Part shown: one piece after another, positions 28,501-41,478 of the stretch
Position numbering within the stretch: position 1 is the first letter of the stretch
Layout: every line of letters begins with the position of its first letter
Assembly (NCBI RefSeq): GCF_034190915.1
Contig: NW_026947691.1
Coordinates: forward strand, 124,001-188,000
From: Cavia porcellus
Taxonomy: Eukaryota > Chordata > Mammalia > Rodentia > Caviidae
Direction of reading: 5' to 3'
DNA: 64,000 nucleotides
The notes under the pieces: generated by a model
Told to the model about the DNA's origin: nothing
Database searches by the model: none
What the model saw: only the letters and a program-made list of their open reading frames with translations
Made by a program: the position numbers and the translations under genes

Positions 28501-29154
28501 GATGTTTTTCTCACTCCCACTAGTGAATGTAATGTAACACACACCCGTACAATGAGCACCACCCCGTGATGTTTTTCTCACTCCCACTAGTGAATGTAAT
28601 GTAACACACACCCGTACAATGCGCACCCCCCCGTGATGTTTTTCTCACTCCCACTAGTGAATGTAATGTAACACACACCTGTACAATGCGCACCCCCCCG
28701 TGATGTTTTTCTCACTCCCACTAGTGAATGTAATGTAACACACACCCGTACAATGCGCACCCCCCCGTGATGTTTTTCTCACTCCCACTAGTGAATGTAA
28801 TGTAACACACACCCATACAATGCGCACCCCCCCGTGATGTTTTTCTCACGCCCACTAGTGAATGTAATGTAACACACACCCGTACAATGCGCACCACCCC
28901 GTGATGTTTTTCTCACGCCCACTAGTGAATGTAATGTAACACACACCCGTACAATGCGCACCACCCCGTGATGTTTTTCTCACGCCCACTAGTGAATGTA
29001 ATGTAACACACACCCGTACAATGCGCACCACCCCGTGATGTTTTTCTCACGCTCACTAGTGAATGTAATGTAACACACACCCGTACAATGCGCACCACCC
29101 CGTGATGTTTTTCTAACGCCCACTAGTGAATGTAATGTAACAGACACCCGTACA
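25538..29154 (+). repeat. Block B HOR copy B5 (54 monomers, 3617 bp, short form)
   Basis: ATAGG to ATAGG is 3617 bp. There is one ACCGGT (26668), CCCGGG at 27826 and the deletion monomer ACACACCGT at 27601-27610. It shares ACACACACGTAC (about 26.20 kb) and GTAAGGTAAC (about 26.79 kb) with B3 at a shift of 8172. A private TTTCTAACGCC lies near 29.11 kb. Confidence 0.9.
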
Positions 29155-32100
29155 ATAGGCACCACCCCGTGATGTTTTTCTCAGGCCCACTAGTGAATGT
29201 AATGTAACACACACCCGTACAATGCGCACCACCCCGTGATGTTTTTCTCACTCCCACCAGTGAATGTAATGTAACACACACCCGTACAATGCCTACCACC
29301 CCGTGATGTTTTTCTCACTCCCACCAGTGAATGTAATGTAACACACACCCGTAAAATGCGCACCACCCCGTGATGTTTTTCTCACTCCCACCAGTGAATG
29401 TAATGTAACACACACCCGTACAATGCGCACCACCCCGTGATGTTTTTCTCACTGCCACCAGTGAATGTAATGTAACACACACCCGTACAATGCGCACCAC
29501 CCCGTGATGTATTTCTCACTCCCACTAGTGAATGTAATGTAACACACACCCGTACAATGCGCACCACCCCGTGATGTTTTTCTCACGCCCACTAGTGAAT
29601 GTAATGTAACACACACCCGTACAATGCGCACCACCCCGTGATGTTTTTTTCACTCCCAGTAGTGAATGTAATGTAACACACACCCGTACAATGCGCACCA
29701 CCCCGTGATGTTTTTCTCTCTCCCACCAGTGAATGTAATGTAACACACACCCGTACAATGCGCACCACCCCGTGATGTTTTTCTCACTCCCACCAGTGAA
29801 TGTAATGTAACACACACCCGTACAATGCGCACCACCCCGTGATGTTTTTCTCACTCCCACCAGTGAATGTAATGTAACACACACCCGTACAATGCGCACC
29901 ACCCCGTGATGTTTTTCTCACTCCCACCAGTGAATGTAATGTAACACACACCCGTAAAATGCGCACCACCCCGTGATGTTTTTCTCACTCCCACCAGTGA
30001 ATGTAATGTAACACACACCCATACAATGTGCACCACCCCGTGATGTTTTTCTCACTGCCACCAGTGAATGTAATGTAACACACACCCGTACAATGCGCAC
30101 CACCACGTGATGTTTTTCTCACTCCCATCAGTGAATGTAATGTAACACACACCCGTACAATGCGCACCCCCCCGTGATGGTTTTCTCACTCCTACTAGTG
30201 AATGTAATGTAACACACACCCGTACAATGCGCACCACCCCGTGATGTTTTTCTCACTCCCACCAGTGAATGTAATGTAACACACACCGGTACAATGCGCA
30301 CCACCCCGTGATGTTTTTCTCACTCCCACCAGTGAATGTAATGTAACACACACCCGTACAATGCGCACCACCCCGTGATGTTTTTCTCACTCCCACCAGT
30401 GAATGTAAGGTAACACACACCCGTACAATGCGCACCACCCCGTGATGTTTTTCTCACTCCCACCAGTGAATGTAATGTAACACACACCCGTAAAATGCGC
30501 ACCACCCCGTGATGTTTTTCTCACTCCCACCAGTGAATGTAATGTAACACACACCCGTACAATGCGCACCACCCCGTGATGTTTTTCTCACTGCCACCAG
30601 TGAATGTAATGTAACACACACCCGTACAATGCGCACCACCCCGTGATGTATTTCTCACTCCCACTAGTGAATGTAATGTAACACACACCCGTACAATGCG
30701 CACCACCCCGTGATGTTTTTCTCACGCCCACTAGTGAATGTAATGTAACACACACCCGTACAATGCGCACCACCCCGTGATGTTTTTTTCACTCCCAGTA
30801 GTGAATGTAATGTAACACACACCCGTACAATGCGCACCACCCCGTGATGTTTTTCTCTCTCCCACCAGTGAATGTAATGTAACACACACCCGTACAATGC
30901 GCACCACCCCGTGATGTTTTTCTCACTCCCACCAGTGAATGTAATGTAACACACACCCGTACAATGCGCACCACCCCGTGATGTTTTTCTCACTCCCACC
31001 AGTGAATGTAATGTAACACACACCCGTACAATGCGCACCACCCCGTGATGTTTTTCTCACTCCCACCAGTGAATGTAATGTAACACACACCCGTAAAATG
31101 CGCACCACCCCGTGATGTTTTTCTCACTCCCACCAGTGAATGTAATGTAACACACACCCATACAATGTGCACCACCCCGTGATGCTTTTCTCACTGCCAC
31201 CAGTGAATGTAATGTAACACACACCGTACAATGCGCACCACCACGTGATGTTTTTCTCACTCCCATCAGTGAATGTAATGTAACACACACCCGTACAATG
31301 CGCACCCCCCCGTGATGGTTTTCTCACTCCTACTAGTGAATGTAATGTAACACACACCCGTACAATGCGCACCCCCCCGTGATGTTTTTCTCACTCCTAC
31401 TAGTGAATGTAATGTAACAGACACCCGTACAATGCGCACCCCCCCGGGATGTTTTTCTCACTCCTACTAGTGAATGTAATGTAACACACACCCGTACAAT
31501 GCGCACCACCCCGTGATGTTTTTCTCACGCCCACTAGTGAATGTAATGTAACACACACCCGTACAATGCGCCCCACCCCGTGATGTTTTTCTCAAGCTCA
31601 CTAGTGAATGTAATGTAACACACACCCGTACAATGCGCACCACCCCGTGATGTTTTTTTCACTCCCACTAGTGAATGTAATGTAACTCACACCCGTACAA
31701 TGCGCACCACCCCGTGATGTTTTTCTCAGGCCCACTAGTGAATGTAATGTAACACACACCCGTACAATGCGCACCACCCCGTGATGTTTTTCTCACTCCC
31801 ACCAGTGAATGTAATGTAACACACACCCGTACAATGCGCACCACCCCGTGATGTTTTTCTCACTCCCACCAGTGAATGTAATGTAACACACACCCGTACA
31901 ATGCGCACCACCCCGTGATGTTTTTCTCACTCCCACCAGTGAATGTAATGTAACACACACCCGTAAAATGCACACCACCCCGTGATGTTTTTCTCACTCC
32001 CACCAGTGAATGTAATGTAACACACACCCATACAATGCGCACCACCCCTTGATGTTTTTCTCACTGCCACCAGGGTATGTAATGTAACACACACCCGTAC

Positions 32101-32771
32101 AATGCGCACCACCCCGTGATGTTTTTCTCACTCCCACTAGTGAATGTAATGTAACACACACCCGTACAATGAGCACCACCCCGTGATGTTTTTCTCACTC
32201 CCACTAGTGAATGTAATGTAACACACACCCGTACAATGCGCACCCCCCCGTGATGTTTTTCTCACTCCCACTAGTGAATGTAATGTAACACACACCTGTA
32301 CAATGCGCACCCCCCCGTGATGTTTTTCTCACTCCCACTAGTGAATGTAATGTAACACACACCCGTACAATGCGCACCCCCCCGTGATGTTTTTCTCACT
32401 CCCACTAGTGAATGTAATGTAACACACACCCATACAATGCGCACCCCCCCGTGATGTTTTTCTCACGCCCACTAGTGAATGTAATGTAACACACACCCGT
32501 ACAATGCGCACCACCCCGTGATGTTTTTCTCATGCCCACTAGTGAATGTAATGTAACACACACCCGTACAATGCGCACCACCCCGTGATGTTTTTCTCAC
32601 GCCCACTAGTGAATGTAATGTAACACACACCCGTACAATGCGCACCACCCCGTGATGTTTTTCTCACGCTCACTAGTGAATGTAATGTAACACACACCCG
32701 TACAATGCGCACCACCCCGTGATGTTTTTCTCACGCCCACTAGTGAATGTAATGTAACAGACACCCGTACA
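29155..32771 (+). repeat. Block B HOR copy B6 (54 monomers, 3617 bp, short form)
   Basis: ATAGG to ATAGG is 3617 bp, the same as the preceding copy. There is one ACCGGT (30285), CCCGGG at 31443 and the deletion at 31221-31230. It carries GTAAGGTAAC (about 30.41 kb), like B3 and B5. Private changes include TAACAGACACCC near 31.42 kb, TAACTCACACCC near 31.69 kb and CTCATGCCC near 32.53 kb. Its end passes directly into block C through the shared ATAGG-X cassette. Confidence 0.9.
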
Positions 32772-35181
32772 ATAGGCACCACCCCGTGATGTTTTTCTCA
32801 GGCCCACTAGTGAATGTAATGTAACACACACCCGTACAATGCGCAACACCCCGTGATGTATTTCTCACTCCCACTAGTGAATGTAATGTAACACACACCC
32901 GTACAATGCGCACCACCCCGTGATGTTTTTCTCACGCTCACTAGTGAATGTAATGTAACACACACCCGTACAATGCGCACCACCCCGTGATGTTTTTCTC
33001 ACTCCCACCAGTGAATGTAATGTAACACACACCCGTACAATGCGCACCACCCCGTGATGTTTTTCTCACTGCCACCAGTGAATGTAATGTAACACACACC
33101 CGTACAATGCGCACCACCCCGTGATGTTTTTCTCACTCCCACCAGTGAATGTAATGTAACACACACCCGTACAATGCGCACCACCCCGTGATGTTTTTCT
33201 CACTCCCACCAGTGAATGTAATGTAACACACACCCGTACAATGCGCACCACCCCGTGATGTTTTTCTCACTCCCACCAGTGAATGTAATGTAACACACAC
33301 CCGTACAATGCGCACCACCCCGTGATGTTTTTCTCACTCCCACCAGTGAATGTAATGTAACACACACCCGTACAATGCGCACCACCCCGTGATGTTTTTC
33401 TCACTCCCTCCAGTGAATGTAATGTAACACACACCCGTATAATGCGCACCACCCCGTGATGTTTTTCTCACTGCCACCAGTGAATGTAATGTAACACACA
33501 CCCGTACAATGCGCACCACCCCGTGATGTTTTTCTCACTGCCACCAGTGAATGTAATGTAACACACACCCGTACAATGCGCACCACCCCGTGATGTTTTT
33601 CTCACTCCCACCAGTGAATGTAATGTAACACACACCCGTACAATGCGCACCCCCCCGTGATGGTTTTCTCACTCCTACTAGTGAATGTAATGTAACACAC
33701 ACCCGTACAATGCGCACCACCCCGTGATGTTTTTCTCACTCCCACCAGTGAATGTAATGTAACACACACCCGTACAATGCGCACCACCCCGTGATGTTTT
33801 TCACACTCCCACCAGTGAATGTAATGTAACACACACCCGTACAATGCGCACCACCCCGTGATGTTTTTCTCACTCCCACCAGTGAATGTAATGTAACACA
33901 CACCCGTAAAATGCGCACCACCCCGTGATGTTTTTCTCACTCCCACCAGTGAATGTAATTTAACACACACCCGTACAATGCGCACCACCCCGTGATGTTT
34001 TTCTCACTCCCACTAGTGAATGTAATGTAACACACATCCGTACAATGCGCACCACCCCGTGATGTTTTTCTCACTCCCACTAGTGAATGTAATGTAACAC
34101 ACACCAGTACAATGCGCACCACCCGTGATGTTTTTCTCACTCCCAGTAGTGAATGTAATGTAACACATACCCGTACAATGCGCACCACCCCGTGATGTTT
34201 TTCTCACTCCCACCAGTGAATGTAATGTAACACACACCCGTACAATGCGCACCACCCCGTGATGTTTTTCTCACTCCCACCAGTGAATGTAATGTAACAC
34301 ACACCCGTAAAATGCGCACCACCCCGTGATGTTTTTCTCACTCCCACCAGTGAATGTAATTTAACACACACCCGTACAATGCGCACCACCCCGTGATGTT
34401 TTTCTCACTCCCACTAGTGAATGTAATGTAACACACATCCGTACAATGCGCACCACCCCGTGATGTTTTTCTCACTCCCACTAGTGAATGTAATGTAACA
34501 CACACCAGTACAATGCGCACCACCCGTGATGTTTTTCTCACTCCCAGTAGTGAATGTAATGTAACACATACCCGTACAATGCGCACCACCCCGTGATGTT
34601 TTTCTCACTCCCACCAGTGAATGTAATGTAACACACACCCGTACAATGCGCACCCCCCCGTGATGTTTTTCTCACTCCCACTAGTGAATGTAATGTAACA
34701 CACACCCGTACAATGCGCACCCCCCCGTGATGTTTTTCTCACTCCCACTAGTGAATGTAATGTAACACACACCCGTACAATGCGCACCCCCCCGTGATGT
34801 TTTTCTCACTCCCACTAGTGAATGTAATGTAACACACACCCATACAATGCGCACCCCCCCGTGATGTTTTTCTCACGCCCACTAGTGAATGTAATGTAAC
34901 ACACACCCGTACAATGCGCACCACCCCGTGATGTTTTTCTCACGCCCACTAGTGAATGTAATGTAACACACACCCGTACAATGCGCACCACCCCGTGATG
35001 TTTTTCTCACGCCCACTAGTGAATGTAATGTAACACACACCCGTACAATGCGCACCACCCCGTGATGTTTTTCTCACGCTCACTAGTGAATGTAATGTAA
35101 CACACACCGGTACAATGCGCACCACCCCGTGATGTTTTTCTCACGCCCACTAGTGAATGTAATGTAACACACACCCGTACA
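32772..35181 (+). repeat. Block C HOR copy C1 (36 monomers, 2410 bp)
   Basis: ATAGG at 32772 to ATAGG at 35182 is 2410 bp, 36 x 67 minus 2; the two deletions are CCAC3 tracts near 34.13 and 34.53 kb. The order is ATAGG, X, GCGCAACACC with GTATTT, S, P/T run, the CCCTCCAG cassette (33406), GATGG/U (33661), TTTTCACACTCC (about 33.80 kb), GTAATTTAAC and ATCCGTAC monomers, C7 monomers, then R-R-R-S-R. Compared with block B the T7-tract and CCCGGG cassettes are absent. Confidence 0.85.
33870..34670 (+). repeat. 401-bp (6-monomer) tandem duplication inside C1
   Basis: GTAATTTAAC at about 33.957 and 34.358 kb, and ATCCGTAC at 34036 and 34437, are both 401 bp apart (6 x 67 minus 1). Each unit contains a GTAAAA monomer, GTAATTTAAC, ATCCGTAC, ACCAGTAC, the CCAC3 deletion and CAGTAG/ACATACCC. 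C2 has only one such unit. Ends are approximate. Confidence 0.8.
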
Positions 35182-36680
35182 ATAGGCACCACCCCGTGAT
35201 GTTTTTCTCAGGCCCACTAGTGAATGTAATGTAACACACACCCGTACAATGCGCAACACCCCGTGATGTATTTCTCACTCCCACTAGTGAATGTAATGTA
35301 ACACACACCCGTACAATGCGCACCACCCCGTGATGTTTTTCTCACGCTCACTAGTGAATGTAATGTAACACACACCCGTACAATGCGCACCACCCCGTGA
35401 TGTTTTTCTCACTCCCACCAGTGAATGTAATGTAACACACACCCGTACAATGCGCACCACCCCGTGATGTTTTTCTCACTGCCACCAGTGAATGTAATGT
35501 AACACACACCCGTACAATGCGCACCACCCCGTGATGTTTTTCTCACTGCCACCAGTGAATGTAATGTAACACACACCCGTACAATGCGCACCACCCCGTG
35601 ATGTTTTTCTCACTCCCACCAGTGAATGTAATGTAACACACACCCGTACAATGCGCACCACCCCGTGATGTTTTTCTCACTCCCACCAGTGAATGTAATG
35701 TAACACACACCCGTACATTGCGCACCACCCCGTGATGTTTTTCTCACTCCCACCAGTGAATGTAATGTAACACACACCCGTACAATGCGCACCACCCCGT
35801 GATGTTTTTCTCACTCCCTCCAGTGAATGTAATGTAACACACACCCGTACAATGCGCACCACCCCGTGATGTTTTTCTCACTGCCACCAGTGAATGTAAT
35901 GTAACACACACCCGTACAATGCGCACCACCCCGTGATGTTTTTCTCACTGCCACCAGTGAATGTAATGTAACACACACCCGTACAATGCGCACCACCCCG
36001 TGATGTTTTTCTCACTCCCACCAGTGAATGTAATGTAACACACACCCGTACAATGCGCACCCCCCCGTGATGGTTTTCTCACTCCTACTAGTGAATGTAA
36101 TGTAACACACACCCGTACAATGCGCACCACCCCGTGATGTTTTTCTCACTCCCACCAGTGAATGTAATGTAACACACACCCGTACAATGCGCACCACCCC
36201 GTGATGTTTTTCACACTCCCACCAGTGAATGTAATGTAACACACACCCGTACAATGCGCACCACACCGTGATGTTTTTCTCACTCCCACCAGTGAATGTA
36301 ATGTAACACACACCCGTAAAATGCGCACCACCCCGTGATGTTTTTCTCACTCCCACCAGTGAATGTAATTTAACACACACCCGTACAATGCGCACCACCC
36401 CGTGATGTTTTTCTCACTCCCTCTAGTGAATGTAATGTAACACACATCCGTACAATGCGCACCACCCCGTGATGTTTTTCTCACTCCCACTAGTGAATGT
36501 AATGTAACACACACCCGTACAATGCGCACCACCCGTGATGTTTTTCTCACTCCCAGTAGTGAATGTAATGTAACACATACCCGTACAATGCGCACCACCC
36601 TGTGATGTTTTTCTCACTCCCACCAGTGAATGTAATGTAACACACACCCGTACAATGCGCACCACCCCGTGATGTTTTTC
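35182..36680 (+). repeat. Block C HOR copy C2 (partial)
   Basis: Follows C1 at a shift of 2410 from ATAGG (35182) through GCGCAACACC, the CCCTCCAG cassette (35816), GATGG (about 36071) and TTTTCACACTCC (about 36.21 kb). It then follows the second 401-bp unit at a shift of 2009 (ATCCGTAC at about 36446, CCAC3 near 36.53 kb). A private CCCTCTAG occurs at 36420. Past about 36.6 kb the monomers switch to a B-like order. Confidence 0.8.
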
Positions 36681-38999
36681 TCACTCCCACCAGTGAATGT
36701 AATGTAACACACACCCGTACAATGCGCACCACCCCGTGATGTTTTTCTCACTCCCACCAGTGAATGTAATGTAACACACACCCGTACAATGCGCACCACC
36801 CCGTGATGTTTTTCTCACTCCCACCAGTGAATGTAATGTAACACACACCCGTAAAATGCGCACCACCCCGTGATGTTTTTCTCACTCCCACCAGTGAATG
36901 TAATGTAACACACACCCGTACAATGTGCACCACCCCGTGATGTTTTTCTCACTGCCACCAGTGAATGTAATGTAACACACACCCGTAAAATGCGCACCAC
37001 CACGTGATGTTTTTCTCACTCCCATCAGTGAATGTAATGTAACACACACCCGTACAATGCGCACCCCCCCGTGATGGTTTTCTCACTCCTACTAGTGAAT
37101 GTAATGTAACACACACCCATACAATGCGCACCCCCCCGTGATGTTTTTCTCACTCCTACTAGTGAATGTAATGTAACACACACCCGTACAATTCGCACCC
37201 CCCCGTGATGTTTTTCTCACACCTACTAGTGAATGTAATGTAACACACACCCGTACAATGCGCACCCCCCCGGGATGTTTTTCTCACTCCTACTAGTGAA
37301 TGTAATGTAACACACACCCGTACAATGCGCACCACCCCGTGATGTTTTTCTCACGCCCACTAGTGAATGTAATGTAACACACACCCGTACAATGCGCACC
37401 ACCCCGTGATGTTTTTCTCACGCCCACTAGTGAATGTAATGTAACACACACCCGTATAATGCGCACCACCCCGTGATGTATTTCTCACGCCCACTAGTGA
37501 ATGTAATGTAACACACACCCGTATAATGCGCACCACCCCGTGATGTTTTTCTCACTCCCACCAGTGAATGTAATGTAACACACACCCGTAAAATGCGCAC
37601 CACCCCGTGATGTTTTTCTCACTCCCACCAGTGAATGTAATGTAACACACACCCATACAATGCGCACCACCCCGTGATGTATTTCTCACTCCCACTAGTG
37701 AATGTAATGTAACACACACCCGTACAATGCGCACCACCCCGTGATGTTTTTCTCACGCTCACTAGTGAATGTAATGTAACACACACCCGTACAATGCGCA
37801 CCACCCCGTGATGTTTTTTTCACTCCCACTAGTGAATGTAATGTAACACACACCCATACAATGCGCACCACCCCGTGATGTTTTTCTCTCTCCCACCAGT
37901 GAATGTAATGTAACACACACCCGTACAATGCGCACCACCCCGTGATGTTTTTCTCACTCCCACCAGTGAATGTAATGTAACACACACCCGTACAATGCGC
38001 ACCACCCCGTGATGTTTTTCTCACTCCCACCAGTGAATGTAATGTAACACACACCCGTACAATGCGCACCACCCCGTGATGTTTTTCTCACTCCCACCAG
38101 TGAATGTAATGTAACACACACCCGTAAAATGCGCACCACCCCGTGATGTTTTTCTCACACCCACCAGTGAATGTAATGTAACACACACCCATACAATGCG
38201 CACCACCCCTTGATGTTTTTCTCACTGCCACCAGGGTATGTAATGTAACACACACCCGTACAATGCGCACCACCCCGTGATGTTTTTCTCACTCCCACTA
38301 GTGAATGTAATGTAACACACACCCGTACAATGCGCACCACCCCGTGATGTTTTTCTCACTCCCACTAGTGAATGTAATGTAACACACACCCGTACAATGC
38401 GCACCCCCCCGTGATGTTTTTCTCACTCCCACTAGTGAATGTAATGTAACACACACCCGTAAAATGCGCACCCCCCCGTGATGTTTTTCTCACTCCCACT
38501 AGTGAATGTAATGTAACACACACCCGTACAATGCGCACCCCCCCGTGATGTTTTTCTCACTCCCACTAGTGAATGTAATGTAACACACACCCGTACAATG
38601 CGCACCCCCCCGTGATGTTTTTCTCACTCCCACTAGTGAATGTAATGTAACACACACCCGTACAATGCGCACCCCCCCGTGATGTTTTTCTCACGCCCAC
38701 TAGTGAATGTAATGTAACACACACCCATACAATGCGCACCACCCCGTGATGTTTTTCTCACGCCCACTAGTGAATGTAATGTAACACACACCCGTACAAT
38801 GTGCACCACCCCGTGATGTTTTTCTCACGCCCACTAGTGAATGTAATGTAACACACACCCGTACAATGCGCACCACCCCGTGATGTTTTTCTCACGCTCA
38901 CTAGTGAATGTAATGTAACACACACCCGTACAATGCGCACCACCCCGTGATGTTTTTCTCACGCCCACTAGTGAATGTAATGTAACACACACCCGTACA
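36681..38999 (+). repeat. B-like stretch between blocks C and D
   Basis: P and GTAAAA monomers, CACGTG (about 37.01 kb), GATGG, U, ATTCGC, CACACCTACTAG and CCCGGG (37269) repeat the order seen at the end of block A units and in block B. The T7-tract cassette (about 37.81 kb), the CAGGGTATG monomer (about 38.23 kb), a C7 run (38.4-38.7 kb) and R-R-R-S-R leading to ATAGG at 39000 follow block B. CCCGGG to ATAGG is 1731 bp here against 1329 in B, so it is a rearranged relative and not a direct copy. Confidence 0.7.
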
Positions 39000-40205
39000 A
39001 TAGGCACCACCCCGTGATGTATTTCTCACTCCCACTAGTGAATGTAATGTAACACACACCCGTACAATGCGCACCACCCCGTGATGTTTTTCTCACTCCC
39101 ACTAGTGAATGTAATGTAACACACACCCGTACAATGCGCACCACCCCGTGATGTTTTTCTCACGCTCACTAGTGAATGTAATGTAACACACACCCGTACA
39201 ATGCGCACCACCCCGTGATGTTTTTCTCACTCCCACCAGTGAATGTAATGTAACACACACTTGTACAATGCGCACCACCCCGTGATGTTTTTCTCACTCC
39301 CACCAGTGAATGTAATGTAACACACACCCGTACAATGCGCACCACCCCGTGATGTTTTTCTCACTCCCACCAGTGAATGTAATGTAACACACACCCGTAC
39401 AATGCGCACCACCCCGTGATGTTTTTCTCACTCCCACCAGTGAATGTAATGTAACACACACCCGTACAATGCGCACCACCCCGTGATGTTTTTCTCACTC
39501 CCACCAGTGAATGTAATGTAACACACACCCGTACAATGCGCACCACCCCGTGATGTTTTTCTCACTCCCACCAGTGAATGTAATGTAACACACACCCGTA
39601 CAATGCGCACCACCCCGTGATGTTTTTCTCACTCCCTCCAGTGAATGTAATGTAACACACACCCGTACAATGCGCACCACCCCGTGATGTTTTTCTCACT
39701 GCCACCAGTGAATGTAATGTAACACACACCCGTACAATGCGCACCACCCCGTGATGTTTTTCTCACTGCCACCAGTGAATGTAATGTAACACACACCCGT
39801 ACAATGCGCACCACCCCGTGATGTTTTTCTCACTCCCACCAGTGAATGTAATGTAACACACACCCGTACAATGCGCACCCCCCCGTGATGGTTTTCTCAC
39901 TCCTACTAGTGAATGTAATGTAACACACACCCGTACAATGCGCACCACCCCGTGATGTTTTTCTCACTCCCACCAGTGAATGTAATGTAACACACACCCG
40001 TACAATGCGCACCACCCCGTGATGTTTTTCTCACGCCCACTAGTGAATGTAATGTAACACACACCCGTACAATGCGCACCACCCCGTGATGTTTTTCTCA
40101 CGCTCACTAGTGAATGTAATGTAACACACACCCGTACAATGCGCACCACCCCGTGATGTTTTTCTCACGCCCACTAGTGAATGTAATGTAACACACACCC
40201 GTACA
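39000..40205 (+). repeat. Block D HOR copy D1 (18 monomers, 1206 bp)
   Basis: ATAGG at 39000 to ATAGG at 40206 is exactly 18 x 67. The order is ATAGG with GTATTT, Q, S, P, ACACACTTGTAC (about 39261), P run, CCCTCCAG cassette (39634), T, T, P, GATGG/U, P, R, S, R. This is the shortest HOR unit built on the ATAGG cassette. Confidence 0.9.
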
Positions 40206-41478
40206 ATAGGCACCACCCCGTGATGTATTTCTCACTCCCACTAGTGAATGTAATGTAACACACACCCGTACAATGCGCACCACCCCGTGATGTTTTTCTC
40301 ACTCCCACTAGTGAATGTAATGTAACACACACCCGTACAATGCGCACCACCCCGTGATGTTTTTCTCACGCTCACTAGTGAATGTAATGTAACACACACC
40401 CGTACAATGCGCACCACCCCGTGATGTTTTTCTCACTCCCACCAGTGAATGTAATGTAACACACACTTGTACAATGCGCACCACCCCGTGATGTTTTTCT
40501 CACTCCCACCAGTGAATGTAATGTAACACACACCCGTACAATGCGCACCACCCCGTGATGTTTTTCTCACTCCCACCAGTGAATGTAATGTAACACACAC
40601 CCGTACAATGCGCACCACCCCGTGATGTTTTTCTCACTCCCACCAGTGAATGTAATGTAACACACACCCGTACAATGCGCACCACCCCGTGATGTTTTTC
40701 TCACTCCCACCAGTGAATGTAATGTAACACACACCCGTACAATGCGCACCACCCCGTGATGTTTTTCTCACTCCCACCAGTGAATGTAATGTAACACACA
40801 CCCGTACAATGCGCACCACCCCGTGATGTTTTTCTCACTCCCACCAGTGAATGTAATGTAACACACACCCGTACAATGCGCACCACCCCGTGATGTTTTT
40901 CTCACTCCCTCCAGTGAATGTAATGTAACACACACCCGTACAATGCGCACCACCCCGTGATGTTTTTCTCACTGCCACCAGTGAATGTAATGTAACACAC
41001 ACCCGTACAATGCGCACCACCCCGTGATGTTTTTCTCACTGCCACCAGTGAATGTAATGTAACACACACCCGTACAATGCGCACCACCCCGTGATGTTTT
41101 TCTCACTCCCACCAGTGAATGTAATGTAACACACACCCGTACAATGCGCACCCCCCCGTGATGGTTTTCTCACTCCTACTAGTGAATGTAATGTAACACA
41201 CACCCGTACAATGCGCACCACCCCGTGATGTTTTTCTCACTCCCACCAGTGAATGTAATGTAACACACACCCGTACAATGCGCACCACCCCGTGATGTTT
41301 TTCTCACGCCCACTAGTGAATGTAATGTAACACACACCCGTACAATGCGCACCACCCCGTGATGTTTTTCTCACGCTCACTAGTGAATGTAATGTAACAC
41401 ACACCCGTACAATGCGCACCACCCCGTGATGTTTTTCTCACGCCCACTAGTGAATGTAATGTAACACACACCCGTACA
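40206..41478 (+). repeat. Block D HOR copy D2 (19 monomers, 1273 bp)
   Basis: Same order as D1, with one extra P monomer between ACACACTTGTAC (about 40467) and CCCTCCAG (40907), giving exactly 19 x 67. I saw no other difference when comparing landmarks. Confidence 0.9.
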
